NCBI GenBank assembly: GCA_934294885.1
Contig: CAKRAK010000020.1
Coordinates: 1-56,203 of the forward strand
Source of the DNA: an uncultured Lachnospiraceae bacterium
GTDB taxonomy: Bacteria > Bacillota > Clostridia > Lachnospirales > Lachnospiraceae
DNA: 56,203 bases
Direction: 5' to 3'
The notes beneath the pieces are model-generated. The model made no database searches, was not told the origin of the DNA, and worked only from the letters and a program-made list of their open reading frames with translations. A program made the position numbers and the translations under genes. Each line of letters begins with the position of its first letter. Within the stretch, counting starts at the first letter, position 1. Below, piece by piece: positions 17,446 to 25,492 of this stretch.

Positions 17446-17827
17446 TTAATTCAATCGCTCCTAATCTCTGTCTACGCAGTCCAATTCTGGCTAACTCCGA
17501 TTTTTTGATGAATAATCCACCTCCCGGGACAAGGAATGTTCCGGACATGGAATAACCTCCGGCTGATTCTGACATTTGCGTCATCGGCTCTGAATCTGTT
17601 GATGTCATAATGGTTCTTGCAACAACATCCACCGTTACTGATTTCACCACATCAACCAAAATCGGTTTTTCTTCCATCATCTTATCGAGGTCTTTCCCAA
17701 CCTTATCAGCTTCATAACGAAGGCTACTTGCTACAACCGGTAATAAGGCCTCTATTCTTTGTCTCTCTGATTCCGTAACAGGTCTCCATAGAGTTGTCAC
17801 ATCTTCTATTGTGGCGAAATTATTCAT
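17432..17827 (-). CDS. Head-tail adaptor (Gp15/Gp19-like)
   Basis: A 131-residue connector of the Gp19/Gp15/Gp42-like family: the N-terminal TIEDVTTLWRPVTESERQRIEALL and the later SESAGGYSMSGTF..GGGLFI are characteristic. It forms the first ring below the portal. Its start overlaps the end of the small gene 17820-17969 by 8 bp. Confidence 0.88.
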   Translation of the reverse strand: MNNFATIEDVTTLWRPVTESERQRIEALLPVVASSLRYEADKVGKDLDKMMEEKPILVDVVKSVTVDVVARTIMTSTDSEPMTQMSESAGGYSMSGTFLVPGGGLFIKKSELARIGLRRQRLGAIELSGND

Positions 17828-17969
17828 CTTTCTCTTTCACTGCCTTTCGTTTTGCTGGTGCTTTTTTATTTGAGGAAATGGCAGGCTTTTCTACTGCCTG
17901 CCATGGTCCTTCTGTTATCTCCGACTTAATGTCAATCACAGCACCAGTAATTGTATTCTGGTACTTCAT
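17820..17969 (-). CDS. Small protein after the capsid gene
   Basis: A 49-residue protein. The ATG at 17969 is chosen over an upstream in-frame start because AGGAG, formed by the last codons of the capsid gene, lies 7 bp before it. N-terminal KYQNTITGAVIDIKSEI and W are followed by a very basic Lys/Ala tail. Similar short genes follow capsid genes in many Firmicute phages, but their job is not known. Confidence 0.7.
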   Translation of the reverse strand: MKYQNTITGAVIDIKSEITEGPWQAVEKPAISSNKKAPAKRKAVKEKDE

Positions 17970-17973
17970 AGGC

Positions 17974-18855
17974 TTACTCCTGTGCGTTAATAAGAGCAAA
18001 TGCGTTCTTATCAAGGATACCCCAACCGATGTATGTCTCACAGCGTAAGTATACCTGGTTGTGTGCCTTTAAGTCTTCACCGCTCTGATCAGGATCACCA
18101 TACTGGATCACTTCCATTGGAATCTCCTTTGCGAATCCCCACTTAAATGCACTAAAGTCACCAAATAATGCCTTATCATCCGAATTGTTGAATGATACTG
18201 TTGAATTGACATCAAAAGGAAGTCCTTTTACCACACCAGGATTAGCACCCCAGCCAAGCTCCGGATACTGCTTCACACCATTAACTGTTAATGATGCTAA
18301 TGTGCTTGAAAATTCCTTTGCAACAGCAGCACCACTTACATCATACTGCTCACCGATTGCTGCAATTGCAGCCTCGATATTATCCTCAATCGTAGTAGCA
18401 TCATACTTAATCTTGGTGATCCCAACTTTGTCAAAACAGTTATTTCCAATTAGAGCTGATTCCGTCTTAGTACGAGGATTCAAACCATGGATCGCCATGA
18501 TATCCAACGCACGTGCTACCTTCTTTGCATAACCTTCATTAAATGCCTTTAAAATTTCCAGCTGTTTTTCTTCTGATGCATACATAAACTCATCTGTAAT
18601 TCTTGCACCATACTCTACCTTAATTGGTACAATTGTGACCGGTTCCACCTTAATGCTACCGGCATCCTTCTTACCACCTTCTGCAACAATATTCACTTCA
18701 TCATCCATGCTGAATGTGAATATTTCGTTTCCGTTAAATGCTACCGGAATACTTGCTGCTAACTTTGCCAACGAACTCTTTCCTGCTACCTTTGCATATA
18801 AATCTTTTACTGTTTCTGGGGCAAACATTGTTCCCTTAGTTAATGTTCCTGCCAT
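17974..18855 (-). CDS. Major capsid protein (HK97 fold)
   Basis: A 293-residue HK97-type capsid protein of the form found in Firmicute siphophages (SLAKLAASIPVAFNGNEIF, then ARITDEFMYAS, GAAVAKEFSSTLASL). It follows a separate scaffold gene by 5 bp, so no prohead protease or delta domain is expected. The end (YIGWGILDKNAFALIN) is typical. Confidence 0.93.
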   Translation of the reverse strand: MAGTLTKGTMFAPETVKDLYAKVAGKSSLAKLAASIPVAFNGNEIFTFSMDDEVNIVAEGGKKDAGSIKVEPVTIVPIKVEYGARITDEFMYASEEKQLEILKAFNEGYAKKVARALDIMAIHGLNPRTKTESALIGNNCFDKVGITKIKYDATTIEDNIEAAIAAIGEQYDVSGAAVAKEFSSTLASLTVNGVKQYPELGWGANPGVVKGLPFDVNSTVSFNNSDDKALFGDFSAFKWGFAKEIPMEVIQYGDPDQSGEDLKAHNQVYLRCETYIGWGILDKNAFALINAQE

Positions 18856-18860
18856 AATTA

Positions 18861-19337
18861 TTATTCTCCTTTCAAGCTTCTTAACGTTTTACGAAGTGCC
18901 GCATCCTTATCATCTCCATCCATTCCTTCAGGATTTGCCAAGGGAGCAGTTCTTCTTACTCCTACAAGTGATTTCAACGATTCTGCACTCTTGCGAATGG
19001 AATCCTCATCCTCTCCTCTTAAAAAATCAATTGCGTCATAAGATAATCCGGTCTCATGGGCTATCCTGCTTTTAACCGATGCAGTCTCGTATGCCTTGAT
19101 TTTGGTATTTTTTTCTGCAATTTGCTTTTCAAAATTGGCTACTTTTCCATTTGCTTCATTCAGATTTTCTGTCAAGTCTCCAATTTGTTTTTCCATGTCA
19201 GCAGTCTTATTCTTAAACTCATCCGGAGACAAGTAACCTTCATACTTCTTCTGATTAGATTCCTGTTCCCTTTTTAGTCTGTCCTTAATAATACTGTCTA
19301 ACTGCTCCTGTGTTTCAATGACTGTGAAATCTGCCAT
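18861..19337 (-). CDS. Capsid scaffold protein (DUF4355-like)
   Basis: A 158-residue acidic helical protein with a long coiled coil (about 45-105) and the C-terminal capsid-binding region. The ATG at 19337 has AAAGGAGA upstream; the earlier ATG gives an unlikely extension. It sits directly before the capsid gene, the standard place of scaffolds. Confidence 0.88.
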   Translation of the reverse strand: MADFTVIETQEQLDSIIKDRLKREQESNQKKYEGYLSPDEFKNKTADMEKQIGDLTENLNEANGKVANFEKQIAEKNTKIKAYETASVKSRIAHETGLSYDAIDFLRGEDEDSIRKSAESLKSLVGVRRTAPLANPEGMDGDDKDAALRKTLRSLKGE

Positions 19338-19390
19338 TTTCTTCTCCTTTCCCAGCATTTCCCCTTGCTGTACAGGTATTTTTTTATATT

Positions 19391-19413
19391 AAAAAAAGAA
19401 CCTTTCGGTTCTC
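19391..19413 (-). terminator. Intrinsic terminator between terL and scaffold genes
   Basis: On the minus strand AGAACC-GAAA-GGTTCT is followed by seven T residues. It lies between the terL stop (19416) and the scaffold start. No promoter is visible in the 50 bp that follow. Confidence 0.75.
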
Positions 19414-19415
19414 CA

Positions 19416-20810
19416 TTAATACCCAACTTTTTGTTTTTTCTTTGGTTTGTATTCACTGCATCCCCAGTATGCATAGATTGCAGAATCCAATAATGCAATC
19501 TCTATATCTTCCCGCTGCGACTTATACCCAAATCCACCATTGGTACCAATTGCTCTTTTTTCACAATTACTTGCTGCCTGTGCCAATGATGGTTGATTCA
19601 TGTGTACAATTTTGTTCTGGCAAATTCCCTGCTCAAAGGCAGAATTTGCAAGAATAATTTCTTTTACAGTTGGAAGCACCGGTGCTTTCATTTTTTCCTT
19701 TTTCATATCGTCTGCTAGTAACTGCTGACCATTGGCACCATCTATAATCACTTTATGTGCATGAACCTTTGATAAGAATATCAGAATCCATGTATTTCCG
19801 GCACGAATCTCCCGGCAGTCTATTGTTTCTATGAAAATCTTATCATCCTCTGTCCTGATTGCAATTGACATTGCCACATTCTTTCCATCTCGTCCATACT
19901 TTATTCCTACAAACATCGGACCTTTTAGTTTAGGAAGCTTCATCGCCTTTAATGATTCCCATTCTGCCTTGCTGATTGCTGATTTTAAATTAAATTTAAT
20001 CCACAATCCCAATCTTTGAATGTTAAAATCCAACAAATCTGATGTGATTTCATCTAAAACGGCACGTTCTGTCAGAACAGTGCCAAGGGATGGGTTGCAC
20101 TCATACCACAAATCCCTGTCATATACATCTGATTCCTCCTGTACTGACCATTCTGCCCAGTATCCATTTGCTGTACCACCTGATAGCGTTGTATTTCTGT
20201 ATTTTAAAAATACTGTACCGGTACTGACTGCAGTTGGAGGTGTTCCACAGAATATAGTCTGTGGATTCTTTGAATCCGATACCACATATTTCAGAGCGCT
20301 TTCCTGGTCATCTGTATATTCCTGTGCCTCATCTATAATCAAAAGGTCGAATCCTTCACCAAGACCACCCTTTGATGATCTGGTTCGGAATTCGACCCTT
20401 GCATCACTTCCTTTAATGTATATACATTCTCTTCCAGAAGCCTTTATTGATTTGTATTCTATCTTTGCCTTGTCAAGCAACCCACACAATCTTTCCCAGG
20501 CTGCATGACTCGTTGTTGTCCTGTGTGCTGTATGTAGGATTCTTTCTCCATGCTGCAGGCCCCACATTTCCCTCATTACCACAACTTCATTTTTTCCATT
20601 CCGTCTTGGTACCGAGTAACCAGCCTTTGTATGTACCCACAGACCATCTTCATTTACAGCAAGGATGTCATAACAGAGAAGCTCCTGCCACTCCTGCGCT
20701 GTTCTTCCTGTGGTGTTGTATATGTCAATTGCGTCATTACCATATGTCTTTTCGTATGGCAGGACAATTGATTGTGTAGGAGTTTGACGACCTTTTCTTT
20801 GTTGGTCCAT
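19416..20810 (-). CDS. Terminase large subunit
   Basis: A 464-residue packaging ATPase/nuclease. The Walker A-like VPRRNGKNE is at about residues 67-75 and Walker B LLIIDEAQE at about 156-164. The RNase H-like nuclease domain follows, with IKYGRDGKN, VIIDGANGQQ and the final ALLDSAIYAYWG. Its position is unusual: portal and MuF genes come before it. GGAGACA precedes the ATG. Confidence 0.93.
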   Translation of the reverse strand: MDQQRKGRQTPTQSIVLPYEKTYGNDAIDIYNTTGRTAQEWQELLCYDILAVNEDGLWVHTKAGYSVPRRNGKNEVVVMREMWGLQHGERILHTAHRTTTSHAAWERLCGLLDKAKIEYKSIKASGRECIYIKGSDARVEFRTRSSKGGLGEGFDLLIIDEAQEYTDDQESALKYVVSDSKNPQTIFCGTPPTAVSTGTVFLKYRNTTLSGGTANGYWAEWSVQEESDVYDRDLWYECNPSLGTVLTERAVLDEITSDLLDFNIQRLGLWIKFNLKSAISKAEWESLKAMKLPKLKGPMFVGIKYGRDGKNVAMSIAIRTEDDKIFIETIDCREIRAGNTWILIFLSKVHAHKVIIDGANGQQLLADDMKKEKMKAPVLPTVKEIILANSAFEQGICQNKIVHMNQPSLAQAASNCEKRAIGTNGGFGYKSQREDIEIALLDSAIYAYWGCSEYKPKKKQKVGY

Positions 20811-20818
20811 ATTGTCTC

Positions 20819-21133
20819 CTAAACATTTTTCATTGAATTATAAATTTTACTTATAAACTCTTTCGGTAATGATATATTGTAATTTTCAACATAATATGCC
20901 AGAAAATCACACCAAATATATTCTCCATCAGTTCTTACAACAATACCTGAACTAATCTGCTTTCCTGAAATACAATCAATTGCATATTTAAAGCATACTG
21001 CCTTTCTTTTATTTCCACGCAAGTAATTTGCCACTATTTTTTTATTATAGTCAACCCTGTCACACATATAATCATAAATTGAGCCGTTATCTTCAAAAAC
21101 ACTCATTTCCGAAAAACATCCTATTGATTTCAT
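20819..21133 (-). CDS. Putative immunity protein for the MuF toxin
   Basis: A 104-residue protein with no family I recognise. Its ATG shares one base with the toxin stop (TAATG), so the two are translationally coupled. It interrupts the head gene order between MuF and terL. The region is AT-rich compared with neighbouring structural genes. Small acidic or aromatic-rich genes directly downstream of polymorphic toxins are normally immunity genes; that role is inference. Confidence 0.6.
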   Translation of the reverse strand: MKSIGCFSEMSVFEDNGSIYDYMCDRVDYNKKIVANYLRGNKRKAVCFKYAIDCISGKQISSGIVVRTDGEYIWCDFLAYYVENYNISLPKEFISKIYNSMKNV

Positions 21134-21870
21134 TATATTTCAACTCCATTCTTAAATGTTCTCCATTTACCAATATTACGAAATGGGGAACCTATTTTTA
21201 TAACTCCATCCTCTGTATCATAATATGCGTCATCATCTGGTGCTTTTACAACAATTCCTAATTCCTTCGATAATTGTTGCGCAAAACTATTCTCTCCTTT
21301 ACCAACTGAACATGAAACAAAACGCAAATCTTGACCGTTAAATTTTCCATTTTTTCGTATATATTCAGCAAATTCCATCGCATTCATAATTGTAGCTTTT
21401 CCATTAATCCATACTTCAACACTATTTGGATTTCCATGACAATTAACATCTTCAAATGGTGGTTCTTCTTCAATCAAATATGATTCCATATACAACGGAT
21501 CATGTTTATTAAATAAGTTTATTCTCAACTTAACATATCTGTCTTTTTTTATTCTATCTCTTTCCAATTTATTATTCAATCTTTTTGTCCAAACATCTTG
21601 TCTTATCTTTCCATCCACATATTCCAAAGTACAATCACAATTATCGTGCCTTCTGTAGACATCCTTCGGAACATCAGGATACTTATATGTGCCTGCTACC
21701 TTATCACACCATTCACAGCAGTGACCGGATGATGTTCTGATAATTTTTTCACTAAGTCCGGATTCTGCTCGGAATTCTACATTTTTTTGAATATAATTAT
21801 CAATCATGCTGTTGGAAATATTACCTAATGCCCTATGTAATATCTGTGTTGTCTTCTCCAAGTCTGTCAT
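21133..21870 (-). CDS. MuF-type minor head protein fused to a C-terminal toxin-like domain
   Basis: A 245-residue protein. The N-terminal part (about 1-90) has the MuF zinc-binding end: C51, C52, C55, H75, C78, C80 with the pattern HCCEWC...RRHDNCDC. The C-terminal part (about 140-245) is a separate domain with H145-G146 after hydrophobic residues and S186-C187 after RFV, resembling the His-Gly/x-Cys arrangement of clan CD (caspase or C80-like) cysteine peptidases, then KAPDDDAYY and GKWRTFKNG. Similar domains end polymorphic toxins. MuF proteins are injected or packaged with phage heads, so the domain could reach a target cell. The start has GGAGAAG upstream and overlaps the previous gene by 38 bp. 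Confidence 0.75.
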   Translation of the reverse strand: MTDLEKTTQILHRALGNISNSMIDNYIQKNVEFRAESGLSEKIIRTSSGHCCEWCDKVAGTYKYPDVPKDVYRRHDNCDCTLEYVDGKIRQDVWTKRLNNKLERDRIKKDRYVKLRINLFNKHDPLYMESYLIEEEPPFEDVNCHGNPNSVEVWINGKATIMNAMEFAEYIRKNGKFNGQDLRFVSCSVGKGENSFAQQLSKELGIVVKAPDDDAYYDTEDGVIKIGSPFRNIGKWRTFKNGVEI

Positions 21871-22282
21871 TTAACTTCTCCTCTACGTTCAAGTTTGAAA
21901 TCATATTCATAACGCTTCTGATTCTTTCTTCCGGAAAGTCTGCTTTCTGTGGCTTAATTCCTATTTTTTGTTTTTTATCAATCTGATCTTGTACTCGGAA
22001 TGCCAATTCATTTATAATCTGGTGCACTTCCATCATCAGCGGTATTAATGTTCGTTCCAGAATATTCCAATACAAGGTTCCATCTGGAAGATTCTCCTTG
22101 GAACAACAATCTGACATACTTTTTGCCGCATAATCTCCAATTCTTCTTGACATCAGCGCCAAATCAGAAAAATTTGACTCTTTTTTTCCATTAAAAATGG
22201 CCTGAATCTCTTCATCCAAAGAAATCAGACCATAAAACTCATCTTTTATTCTGTTGTAGAGCTCTGGAACTATGTCATCCAT
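21833..22282 (-). CDS. Minor head protein (MuF-associated)
   Basis: A 149-residue, mostly helical protein between portal and MuF. The sequence (FSDLALMSRRIGDYAAKSMSDC..NLPDGTLYWNI) is found in Firmicute phages split from, or preceding, the head morphogenesis protein. It may be the N-terminal half of a MuF protein carried on its own gene. No enzyme motif is visible. Confidence 0.7.
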   Translation of the reverse strand: MDDIVPELYNRIKDEFYGLISLDEEIQAIFNGKKESNFSDLALMSRRIGDYAAKSMSDCCSKENLPDGTLYWNILERTLIPLMMEVHQIINELAFRVQDQIDKKQKIGIKPQKADFPEERIRSVMNMISNLNVEEKLNDRLGEDNTDIT

Positions 22283-22292
22283 CTATTCCACC

Positions 22293-23555
22293 TCATTTGT
22301 CTTCTGTTCCATTTTGAATTGGTTCTAATTCACTTGCAGCAATACCGGTTATATCACGTAAATTATCTTTGTTAAAATACCCCGGTACCGCCTGGTTTAA
22401 CTTAATTGCTCCATCCCCGATTGAACTAATCATCGATGCGTCCGGTTCGAATACTGGCTCCCATATTGGAGATGTAAGATAAATTTGCCTTCTCTGATAT
22501 GGATAATCATCTCTCAAACATACCGCCAAGTATCCGGCATTCAGGAAACCGGTTCCGAATGTCCGTTGTGCTTTCCTTGCAACTAAACGAAGATTTTCGT
22601 GTGAAGCCTTAATTGCCTCCTGACTGGATGGGTTATCAGATACAAAACCAAGATCATCAACTGTCAATCCCGTTTCTCCTGCAAATAATGCAGCAAACAT
22701 TCTTAACTGATTAATATACGGTTCCATGCTCTGCTGTTGGAACTGTCCCACTGTTGGTCTATCACCATTTTCATCTTTCGTAAATGTCAGCATTGATGTT
22801 ACCGTTGCCCTCCATTTATCCATTTCCAAATCATCTGCAATTCCGATTGCATATTTTTGAGGGAATGAGTAAAATTCTGCCGATATTTCTGACCGTTTGA
22901 TGGTTCTTAATGCAGATTGCATAATTGCCATACATGACCGGCTTATTCTTGAATGTCCAAATGGTCTTTTAGCGTCCGGGCGAAAGATAATTGGTACCAA
23001 AAGCGGATACGGTGCATCATTTGAGATGCTTTCCGTTTCTTCCCCCTTTCTCACGTAATCTGTCCGGCCTGTTACAAAATATGCTTCCAGTGTAGGATTC
23101 TTTGTTTCTATATCCCTTTCGAGAACTGCGTAGCCTTCTTTTAACATGCCTGTGATTGGATCCATAATACCTGTTGCATTCGATCCATCAATTACCTGTA
23201 ATCGAGGATAATCATTTTCATCCCCTGAGATGTAGATAAAACAACAGGATGATATTAATGCCGACAGTATGGCTGAATCAAACAATGTATCCGGATTATT
23301 CATGTTGAAGATTACATTTATGTCAAAATTATCATTTCTAAATTCCCTAAAAATCAATCTATCAGCAATTGCATCCACTGACTTCGCACACCATCCAAGT
23401 GTTGCTTTTAACATCTGCTGCAATTCCAGTGGTATGTTTTCGTTATACGATATTACCTTATTCTTCATCTCATAGTAGTTATATCTCAAATCAACTCTTG
23501 TTTTCTTATTGTTCAATTTATTCCGAAGGTATTTTATTCCTCTGTAATCTTCCAT
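22293..23555 (-). CDS. Portal protein (SPP1 Gp6-like)
   Basis: A 420-residue portal protein, with the family segments GWCAKSVDAIADRL near residue 55, PLLVPIIFRPDAKRPFGHSRIS near 190, and TGLTVDDLGFVSDNPSSQEAIKASHENL near 300. It forms the DNA gate at the head vertex. AAGGAGC precedes the ATG. It is the first virion structural gene of the late operon, 86 bp after the HNH gene. Confidence 0.92.
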   Translation of the reverse strand: MEDYRGIKYLRNKLNNKKTRVDLRYNYYEMKNKVISYNENIPLELQQMLKATLGWCAKSVDAIADRLIFREFRNDNFDINVIFNMNNPDTLFDSAILSALISSCCFIYISGDENDYPRLQVIDGSNATGIMDPITGMLKEGYAVLERDIETKNPTLEAYFVTGRTDYVRKGEETESISNDAPYPLLVPIIFRPDAKRPFGHSRISRSCMAIMQSALRTIKRSEISAEFYSFPQKYAIGIADDLEMDKWRATVTSMLTFTKDENGDRPTVGQFQQQSMEPYINQLRMFAALFAGETGLTVDDLGFVSDNPSSQEAIKASHENLRLVARKAQRTFGTGFLNAGYLAVCLRDDYPYQRRQIYLTSPIWEPVFEPDASMISSIGDGAIKLNQAVPGYFNKDNLRDITGIAASELEPIQNGTEDK

Positions 23556-23641
23556 TTCTAGCTCCTTTTTAAAAATCGTGAGAAAATTTTCGCAGTGACG
23601 GCGTGAACCACCGACGGGTACCGGAGGGGGGAGGTATGCCC

Positions 23642-23992
23642 CTATCCTCTGTACTCTGTCCAGTCCATTGATTGCGGCAATATCCTATTACTTATTATTT
23701 CGCTGCCATTACTGGTGGCTGTCCCTCTTGATTCTATTAGTTTATCTGATTTTTTTCGGTTGCAAGTCCAGTGTGCTAATTGAAGATTGTCTATATCACT
23801 TGGATGACCACCTTTTGAAACCGGAATTATATGATCGATACACTTGGATAGCGGATGCGGATACTTAAGAGACATGTCCACCTCTCTTCCACAAATTCCA
23901 CACACTGTTTGCGTTTGATATATTTTCTTTTTATTTTTCTCAAATGCACCTCTATGCACTCCGTCTCTATCTGCTCTGAAGGTCTTTGCCAT
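23642..23992 (-). CDS. HNH endonuclease (packaging-associated)
   Basis: A 116-residue HNH nuclease: C31xxC34 (CGIC), then DHIIPVSKGG and NLQLAHWTCNRKKSDK giving the HNH core and second CxxC-like ligands. HNH proteins next to terminase and portal genes assist specific terminase cleavage in HK97-like phages. It is the first gene after the strong terminator at 24007-24033, with AGGAG 7 bp upstream. Confidence 0.92.
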   Translation of the reverse strand: MAKTFRADRDGVHRGAFEKNKKKIYQTQTVCGICGREVDMSLKYPHPLSKCIDHIIPVSKGGHPSDIDNLQLAHWTCNRKKSDKLIESRGTATSNGSEIISNRILPQSMDWTEYRG

Positions 23993-24006
23993 ACTCTTTC
24001 TCCTAC

Positions 24007-24033
24007 AAAAAGAGCAGGCTATATGCCTGCTCT
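24007..24033 (-). terminator. Strong intrinsic terminator immediately before the late operon
   Basis: On the minus strand the 9-bp stem AGAGCAGGC / GCCTGCTCT is followed by five T residues. It ends just before the ribosome binding site of the HNH gene, leaving no room for a promoter between. Confidence 0.85.
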
Positions 24034-24101
24034 CTCGTGTTTCCGTCTATGGAAGGGGGGGTAAATTATTAAAAAGACATTCATTGGATATATCTTTTCT
24101 A

Positions 24102-24126
24102 GGTTAACTATAACACAGCTTTAACC
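24102..24126. promoter_or_regulatory. Inverted repeat in the early-late gap
   Basis: GGTTAA and TTAACC arms flank 13 bp in the 120-bp gap between the ArpU-like gene and the late terminator. It may be an operator or activator site for the late leader transcript. No clear -10/-35 pair could be assigned. Confidence 0.4.
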
Positions 24127-24144
24127 GACATTTCCGACAAACTT

Positions 24145-24585
24145 TTATTTTTTATTAATCTCTTTCAAAAATCTTTCCATTTGTTTTTGGCAAGAGTCTT
24201 CTGAGTACTGCTCTCCCATCTCTCTTGCTACCTGATGCCATTTCTTACCTTCAATATATCTCTTCGTAATCATCCGCCTCATTCTACTGTCATTCAATGT
24301 ATTTAAATACTCGTCCACCTCTATTAGTTTTTCACTTATTTCTTGTTCTCGCTGCTTCAGAAGTCTTATATTCTTTCGCCAGAGATATAATGCTTCCTCT
24401 TCATCTGCGACAGGGAATCCATCAATATGGAATGTTTGTAAGCCACCCGCTCCACCATGCACTGCATCCTTGACATTCCCCTCTTCATTAATCTTTACAA
24501 TCTTAAATTCCAGTCGCTTTATTCTTTTTTTAATCTCGTCTTTTTCCTTAATCAAATCTATATATTGATTTAATATATGTTTCAT
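24145..24585 (-). CDS. ArpU/DUF1492-like phage regulator
   Basis: A 146-residue protein with a coiled N-terminal half and a sigma-region-4-like helix-turn-helix (SRMRRMITKRYIEGKKWHQVAREM, shown in part, about residues 100-123). Proteins of this kind (ArpU, RinA, DUF1492) are last in early operons and switch on late phage genes. It sits just before the late leader and terminator, which fits. A GCGATATCGC palindrome ends about 7 bp before its GGAGG. Confidence 0.8.
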   Translation of the reverse strand: MKHILNQYIDLIKEKDEIKKRIKRLEFKIVKINEEGNVKDAVHGGAGGLQTFHIDGFPVADEEEALYLWRKNIRLLKQREQEISEKLIEVDEYLNTLNDSRMRRMITKRYIEGKKWHQVAREMGEQYSEDSCQKQMERFLKEINKK

Positions 24586-24599
24586 GATTTTCCTCCAAT

Positions 24600-24615
24600 T
24601 GTGCGATATCGCACA
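24600..24615. repeat. Palindrome TGTGCGATATCGCACA (copy 2)
   Basis: A perfect 16-bp palindrome between two early genes, directly before the ribosome binding site of the ArpU-like gene. Confidence 0.9.
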
Positions 24616-24762
24616 TCATAACTCCGTCAATTCCTTTAATCTACATTCTTCACATCGTACCAGCAAATAATCAGAATCCTCTACTGCGTGTATGCACAGA
24701 TGATCACACACATATTCTCTTAGTTCTTCCATCCGGTTCTCTATTGATCTGTCATTTTCCAT
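24616..24762 (-). CDS. Small Cys-rich protein, possible zinc ribbon
   Basis: A 48-residue protein with C19-x3-C23 and C37-x2-C40, suggesting one zinc site. AGGAG is 11 bp before the ATG. It overlaps the end of the upstream zinc-ribbon gene by 22 bp, and the copy 2 palindrome follows its stop. No specific family is recognised. Confidence 0.6.
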   Translation of the reverse strand: MENDRSIENRMEELREYVCDHLCIHAVEDSDYLLVRCEECRLKELTEL

Positions 24763-24911
24763 CTTCCTACATACTCCTTGTCGCTACAATCAACCTCTTT
24801 TGTGTGACTTATGTAATTACATTTCAAGCATTTTCTCCTTCTGTAATTACAATCCCCTGTTGTTGTAACATCTACTACCTTCGTCTTTCCTCTGCATACA
24901 GGACATGTCAT
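24741..24911 (-). CDS. Zinc-ribbon protein (NrdR-type N-terminal ribbon)
   Basis: A 56-residue protein with C3-x2-C6 and, after RRRK, C-x2-C, followed by SHTKEV. This is the zinc-ribbon pattern shared with NrdR and many small phage proteins. Its ATG overlaps the RNase H-like gene stop as ATGA. It may bind DNA or a host protein; the role is unknown. Confidence 0.7.
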   Translation of the reverse strand: MTCPVCRGKTKVVDVTTTGDCNYRRRKCLKCNYISHTKEVDCSDKEYVGRWKMTDQ

Positions 24912-25354
24912 ACGCCTTCTCCCTTCAATTCGAATTCCTGTATTTTCGTGTATTCCGTCTTCCCCTGAATTAATAATACCTCGTGCTTCTCTATCTCCGT
25001 TTCAATATCTCTCCACAGTTCCGCATGCCTAATGGCTTTCCCTTTCTTTATAAATCCGGATTCAGCCCATGTGTCCAGCCATCCGTTGCTAATTGCACTC
25101 ACTACATACTGGGAATCCATATAGATGGTTATCCGGCTTTTCTTTCTCATTTTGAGCAAGGCTTCTTTTAATGCTAAAAGCTCTAACCTATTCTTCGTTA
25201 CATCTTTGTATTCAAACTGTCTTTTTTTAGTAAAGGGAATCTCTTTTCCTTTTTCATCCTTTATCATAGTTTCCCAAATAATATGGGCTTTCCCGCTGCC
25301 ATTGGACAGTGTTCCATGGAATTGCGTGTATATGTATATATTGACGTCCTTCAT
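24908..25354 (-). CDS. RNase H-like protein with altered catalytic residues
   Basis: A 148-residue RNase HI-fold protein. E58 in NRLELLAL and D80 in IYMDSQYV match the second and third catalytic acids. The first Asp (IYTDG in active enzymes) is replaced by Q11, and the last Asp of the C-terminal motif is not evident. The WLDTWAESGFIKKGK segment is typical. It may be inactive or a phage-specific variant. The start at 25354 has AGGGG upstream and overlaps a 16-codon leader ORF by ATGA; a long upstream extension to 25528 is rejected. Confidence 0.78.
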   Translation of the reverse strand: MKDVNIYIYTQFHGTLSNGSGKAHIIWETMIKDEKGKEIPFTKKRQFEYKDVTKNRLELLALKEALLKMRKKSRITIYMDSQYVVSAISNGWLDTWAESGFIKKGKAIRHAELWRDIETEIEKHEVLLIQGKTEYTKIQEFELKGEGV

Positions 25355-25401
25355 TCTTTTCCCCTCTCTCTTGCAGCTTCTATATACTCTCTCACCATCA
25401 T
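25351..25401 (-). CDS. Possible 16-residue leader peptide coupled to the RNase H-like gene
   Basis: ATG at 25401 with AGGAG 7 bp upstream opens 16 codons (MMVREYIEAARERGKE) ending in ATGA on the start of the RNase H-like gene. It could couple translation or be the trace of a longer gene. No conservation can be tested here. Confidence 0.4.
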   Translation of the reverse strand: MMVREYIEAARERGKE

Positions 25402-25463
25402 ATTCTTTCTCCTTTCTTTCATATATAGATTCTCTATATTGAACTTTAGATTTATATAAATCA

Positions 25464-25492
25464 TTGCCATTTCTTAGAAATGGCGTTATAAT
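25464..25492 (+). promoter_or_regulatory. + strand promoter with internal operator
   Basis: TTGCCA (25464-25469), a 17-bp spacer and a perfect TATAAT (25487-25492). The 19-bp inverted repeat GCCATTTCTTAGAAATGGC (25466-25484) fills the spacer, so a repressor would block it. It points to the 27-codon ORF at 25640. Confidence 0.65.
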
